Of a DNA stretch of 9,743 nucleotides, positions 6,630-9,743 are shown in pieces. The stretch is from NCBI GenBank assembly GCA_026225435.1, contig JAMFST010000664.1, forward strand, positions 1 to 9,743, given 5' to 3'. Made by a program: the position numbers and the translations under genes. Within the stretch, counting starts at the first letter, position 1. Each line of letters starts with the position of its first letter. The DNA is from Labilithrix luteola. GTDB lineage: Bacteria; Myxococcota_A; Polyangia; Polyangiales; Polyangiaceae. The notes beneath the pieces are model-generated. The model was given only the letters and a program-made list of their open reading frames with translations, searched no databases and was not told the origin of the DNA.

Positions 6630-6645
6630 CGGCACCTCCCTTGCT
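6630..6645 (+). promoter_or_regulatory. Candidate sigma54 (-24/-12) promoter for the cyclase-kinase pair
   Basis: CGGCAC-CTCCC-TTGCT closely matches the sigma54 consensus TGGCAC-N5-TTGC. The invariant GG (6631-6632) and GC (6643-6644) are separated by exactly 10 bp. Only the first base (C for T) departs from the core. It lies between the sigma54 activator and the cyclase gene. The predicted transcription start, near 6656, would leave only about 5 nt before ATG 6661, which agrees with the absence of a Shine-Dalgarno sequence there. The 7-bp inverted repeat AAGGGAG/CTCCCTT (6621-6642) overlaps the element and has no T run, so it is not read here as a terminator. Confidence 0.6.
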
Positions 6646-6660
6646 AGGTCAGCGGGCAAA

Positions 6661-8412
6661 ATGACCATGAGATCGAAGCTGTCCAAGCTGAGGTCATTCC
6701 GGATTCGCCTGGCGCTGGCGCTTCTCGTCGTCGGTGCGGTGCCGCTGCTCCTCCTGTCGGTGGTGACGGTGCGGTTCCAGCGCGCCAGCCTCTTGCGCGC
6801 GGAGCGGGAACTGGAGGTCGCCGCCGTCGACGAAGCGAGCTACGCCATCGACGAGCGATTCACCGAGGCCGACCGGGGCTGCGAGCGCATCGCCGACCTG
6901 CTCACGGACGCGCGCATCGCCGAGGACGAGGTCCGCCTCGCGCTCGCACGCGAAGCGATGACGCGAGCGCCGGACGTCGACGAGGTCGACATCTTCGACC
7001 CCGACGGGACGTTCATCGACGCATTGCTGCACGACGGAGTGGAGGCCCCGCACCCGGCGGAGCTCCCGCCGCGAAGCGAGCTGTCGCCCGACCGCATCAC
7101 CTGGAGGACGCATACGACACCCGGAGGGGACCGAGATCTCCTCGGGGTGCGCGCCATGCGCCGCGACGGGGCTCTGCGCGGGTGGGTCATCGGTCATCTC
7201 GCGTTCGATTCCTTGACGCAGAAAATCGCGGACATTTCCCGTTCCCGTTTCGGCTCCGAGGACCGCTTGGTGGTGATCGACGACATGCTCCGCCCCGTCG
7301 CCTCGGGAGGCGCGGAAGGTGCCGGCTCGTTCTTCGCGAGCCAGGACCTCGCCGGCCGGCTGGGCATGACCCAAAAGAAGTTTTCCCAGCGTTTTGAAGC
7401 GACGATCAATTTCAACAGCTCCGGCGAAGCGTACATTGCCACCGTGCGTAGCTTGCCGTCGTGGCGCTGGGCGATCGTCGCGACCCGCCCGGAGACCACC
7501 GCCTACGCCGATCTCGAGGCGGCACGGCGCGCCTTCTTCATCGTCGCCGGCGCCTTCGCCCTCCTCGCCATCGTCACCGGATCGTTCATCGCCGCTCGGA
7601 CCACCCGCCCCCTCGCCGCGCTGGTGCGCTTGACCCGTGCCTATGCGCAACGCGACTTCGCTTCCCGCTCGACGGTTCACACGGGCGACGAGCTCGAGGA
7701 GCTCGGCGACGCCATGACCACCATGGCCGACGCGCTCCTCGCGAGCGACGAGGAGATCGCCCGCAGGGCCACCGTCGAAGCGAACCTCTCGCGCTATCTC
7801 CCCACGGAGCTCGCGCAGAAGATCGCTCGGGGAGAAGCCCAGCTCGCGCTCGGCGGCACGCGCCAGCGGGTGACCGTGCTCTTCGCCGACCTCGTTTCCT
7901 TCACGCCGTTCGCCGAACGCTCACCGTCCGACGAGGTCGTCGCGCTCCTCAACGAGGTCTTCACCGTCGCGTCCGAGATCGTCTTTCGCCACGGCGGCAT
8001 GGTCGACAAGTTCATCGGCGATTCCATCATGGCGGTCTTCGGCACCACCGAGCTCTCCGCGCAGCAAGAATCCTGCGCGATGGCTGCGGCCGAGGATCTG
8101 CACCGCTTCATGGCGGCCGCCGCATCGGAGTGGAAGGCTCGCTGGGGCTTCGACGTGCAGCTGGGAATTGGCGTCTCCACCGGAGAGGCCGTCGTCGGCA
8201 ATCTCGGGAGCGAGACTCGCATGGAATATACCGTCATCGGCGACACGGTGAACGTCGCCGCGAGGCTCGAGACCCTCGCTCGGGGCGGCCAGACATTGGT
8301 GACGTCCGAGGTCGCCCGCGGAGCTGGCGCTCAATTTGCTTTCACGTCGCTCGGCGAGCGCGCGCTTCGTGGCAAGGCCGCGGCCATCGAGATCCTGGAG
8401 CTCTCCGTATGA
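6661..8412 (+). CDS. Membrane class IIIb adenylate cyclase with extracytoplasmic sensor and HAMP domain
   Basis: This is a 583-residue enzyme expected to make cAMP from ATP at the inner membrane. Helix 1 (about 15-37) and helix 2 (about 291-312) enclose an extracytoplasmic domain of about 250 residues that resembles a Cache-type sensor (for example VDIFDPDGTFIDALL and DRLVVIDDMLRPVAS). A HAMP linker (ARTTRPLAALVRLT to DELEELGDAM) couples it to a class III cyclase domain (about 395-580). The two metal aspartates are Asp410 (FADLVSF) and Asp454 (KFIGDS). Purine-selecting residues are Lys450 and Thr524, and the transition-state pair is Asn531 and Arg535 (IGDTVNVAARLE). The Lys/Thr pair is typical of class IIIb adenylate cyclases, some of which respond to bicarbonate; guanylate cyclases would carry Glu/Cys. 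ATG 6661 is used; ATG 6667 is possible. It ends 4 bp before the kinase gene, so the two are almost certainly cotranscribed. Confidence 0.93.
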   Translation: MTMRSKLSKLRSFRIRLALALLVVGAVPLLLLSVVTVRFQRASLLRAERELEVAAVDEASYAIDERFTEADRGCERIADLLTDARIAEDEVRLALAREAMTRAPDVDEVDIFDPDGTFIDALLHDGVEAPHPAELPPRSELSPDRITWRTHTTPGGDRDLLGVRAMRRDGALRGWVIGHLAFDSLTQKIADISRSRFGSEDRLVVIDDMLRPVASGGAEGAGSFFASQDLAGRLGMTQKKFSQRFEATINFNSSGEAYIATVRSLPSWRWAIVATRPETTAYADLEAARRAFFIVAGAFALLAIVTGSFIAARTTRPLAALVRLTRAYAQRDFASRSTVHTGDELEELGDAMTTMADALLASDEEIARRATVEANLSRYLPTELAQKIARGEAQLALGGTRQRVTVLFADLVSFTPFAERSPSDEVVALLNEVFTVASEIVFRHGGMVDKFIGDSIMAVFGTTELSAQQESCAMAAAEDLHRFMAAAASEWKARWGFDVQLGIGVSTGEAVVGNLGSETRMEYTVIGDTVNVAARLETLARGGQTLVTSEVARGAGAQFAFTSLGERALRGKAAAIEILELSV

Positions 8413-8416
8413 TCCC

Positions 8417-9743
8417 ATGAGCAGTTCGAACACCATGCAGAATGCTCTGAAGGACGGCGCGCTGTGTCCCCGGTGTGCGCAGCCGATGGAAGCAGGTGCG
8501 GAGTGCCCGCTCTGCGCGCAGCCCGTCGTCGATCCCCACATCGGACTGACCCTCGGCGGCCGCTACCGGATCGACGAGGTCATCGGCAGCGGCGGGATCG
8601 GGAACGTGTACCGCGGGAGGCACCTCGACCTCGGCGAGGATGTTGCCGTCAAATTCCTTCGCGGGGTCTGGTCGGAGTCGCCGGCGCTCCGCGCTCGCTT
8701 TCGCCGGGAGGCGGTGGCCATGGCGCGCTTGCGCCACCCCTGCATCGTCTCGTTGATCGACTTCGGCGAGCACGACGGCGAGCTGTACATGGTGATGGAG
8801 CTCGTGCGCGGCGGGCCGCTGAGCGAGCTCTTCAGCAAAGGGCCGCTCAGCCCGCGCCGCGTGGGCGCGATCTTCGTCGAGATCCTCCAGGTGCTCGAGG
8901 CGGCCCATTCGGTCGGCATTTTTCACCGCGACATGAAGCCGGCGAACGTCATGCTGCTCGACTCCGGCGATCACGTCGAGCGGGTGAAGGTGCTGGACTT
9001 CGGACTCGCCTACGTGGCCGACGCTGGGTCCGATCGGCGCCTCACCGAGACGGGGACGGCCCAGGGGACGCCGATGTACATGTCTCCCGAGCAGTGCCGG
9101 GGACACGACGTGGGCGCGGCGACGGACATCTACGCCGTCGGCGTCATGCTCTTCGAGGCGCTGACCGGCGTGGGGCCGTTCGCCGGCGAGGAAGCGGCGC
9201 TCCTCATGGCGCAGCACATGTTCATGGAGGCGCCGCGGATGTCCTCCGTCGGCTCGGAGATCCCCTTCAGCGAGGGGCTGGAGGCGCTCGTGCACCGCGC
9301 GCTGGCGAAAGACCCGGCCCAGCGCCCCACCGCCGCGGAGATGCGGACGATGCTCGTCGCCGCCCTCGACCGCACCGACGAGGCGACCGATCGCGATCGC
9401 GCCACCAACGCTCGGGTGGCCATGATGGGCCTCTCGCGAGGTGAGCGCGCCCTGGTGGACAGCCGCTTCCCGCGAATCACTCCGAGCACGCCTCTGTCCG
9501 GCCAGGTGGTGCTGTGGATGCTCGAGGACCCGTCGGCACAGGAACTGCGCATGACCCTCGAGGTCAACCAGCTGACGACGACCGTGAGCTCCTCGAGCGA
9601 CCCGCCGCCCCGCGGTGCGGCGCTGATCGTGGTGCTCGCCGAGCCAGACGGTGGCGCGCGGACGCGGCTCGTGCGGACGCTTCCCGGGCTCGAGCGGGTG
9701 CCCGTCCTGGTGCTCGACGCGGCGACGACGTCGCGGGTGAGCG
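8417..9743 (+). CDS. Ser/Thr protein kinase with N-terminal zinc ribbon and C-terminal receiver-like segment (partial, runs off the window)
   Basis: 442 residues are visible and the frame is still open at the window edge. A short zinc ribbon comes first: Cys17-x2-Cys20 and Cys30-x2-Cys33. A complete Hanks-type kinase domain follows (about 50-320): glycine loop GSGGIGNV (57-64), Lys79 in VAVKFL, catalytic HRDMKPAN with Asp172, and DFG at 194-196. A Thr-rich activation loop then ends in GTPMYMSPEQC. It should phosphorylate proteins on Ser or Thr in the cytoplasm; no membrane helix is seen so far. After a linker, residues about 362-442 (VVLWMLEDPSAQELRMTL, then ALIVVLAEPDGGAR, then RVPVLVLDA) look like the first four strands of a response-regulator receiver, apparently lacking the phospho-accepting Asp. 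ATG 8417 is 4 bp after the cyclase stop; a GGAG at 8397-8400 is too far to be a good ribosome binding site. ATG 8435 is an alternative start. Confidence 0.93.
   Translation, partial: MSSSNTMQNALKDGALCPRCAQPMEAGAECPLCAQPVVDPHIGLTLGGRYRIDEVIGSGGIGNVYRGRHLDLGEDVAVKFLRGVWSESPALRARFRREAVAMARLRHPCIVSLIDFGEHDGELYMVMELVRGGPLSELFSKGPLSPRRVGAIFVEILQVLEAAHSVGIFHRDMKPANVMLLDSGDHVERVKVLDFGLAYVADAGSDRRLTETGTAQGTPMYMSPEQCRGHDVGAATDIYAVGVMLFEALTGVGPFAGEEAALLMAQHMFMEAPRMSSVGSEIPFSEGLEALVHRALAKDPAQRPTAAEMRTMLVAALDRTDEATDRDRATNARVAMMGLSRGERALVDSRFPRITPSTPLSGQVVLWMLEDPSAQELRMTLEVNQLTTTVSSSSDPPPRGAALIVVLAEPDGGARTRLVRTLPGLERVPVLVLDAATTSRVS

Noticed and set aside
6621..6642. AAGGGAG/CTCCCTT hairpin as a terminator of the activator gene
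   Set aside because: It is not followed by a T run and overlaps the better-supported -24/-12 element.
6694..7680. 328-codon minus-strand frame opposite the cyclase
   Set aside because: Composition is typical of a shadow frame and it lies wholly inside a convincing gene.
8342..9444. Long frames on both strands (8342-9295 minus, 8464-9444 plus) over the kinase
   Set aside because: Both are out of frame with the kinase reading 8417-9743, which carries all Hanks-type motifs. They look like ordinary GC-rich shadows.

Overview
This is a GC-rich, gene-dense window with high-GC codon use and several apparent TTG/GTG starts. The gene content points to a large-genome myxobacterium (Myxococcota, possibly Polyangiales): an FHA-domain sigma54 activator, a transmembrane class III cyclase, a Ser/Thr protein kinase with an N-terminal zinc ribbon, and a multi-GAF histidine kinase, all within 10 kb. 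The taxonomic placement is inferred from gene content, not from a marker gene.

Layout, left to right. (a) 87-1203, plus strand: a six-helix DUF2306-type membrane protein, overlapped by 74 bp by a small exported protein with its own ribosome binding site and signal peptide. (b) 1220-2479, minus strand: an uncharacterised ATP-grasp-like protein, convergent with (a) and only 16 bp from it. (c) 2503-4728, plus strand, divergent from (b): a membrane histidine kinase (DUF4118-like sensor, two GAF-type domains, HisKA, HATPase) with no receiver or response regulator beside it. (d) 4837-4909: tRNA-Ala(GGC), flanked by short inverted repeats. (e) 5197 to the window edge, plus strand: a signalling cluster of an FHA-AAA-Fis sigma54 activator, a class IIIb adenylate cyclase with an extracytoplasmic sensor, and a Ser/Thr kinase that continues past the window and shows the start of a receiver-like domain.

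The most interesting point is how cluster (e) may be wired. A -24/-12 sequence with exact GG-N10-GC spacing lies in the 42-bp gap between the activator and the cyclase. The activator keeps the GAFTGA loop needed to engage sigma54. A testable model follows: the activator's FHA domain reads a phosphothreonine signal, possibly from the linked kinase, and the activator then drives sigma54 transcription of the cyclase-kinase pair. That would give a feedback loop joining phosphothreonine signalling, sigma54 control and cAMP. The motifs are visible in the sequence; the wiring is inference. No mobile element, integrase, CRISPR array or rRNA was seen.
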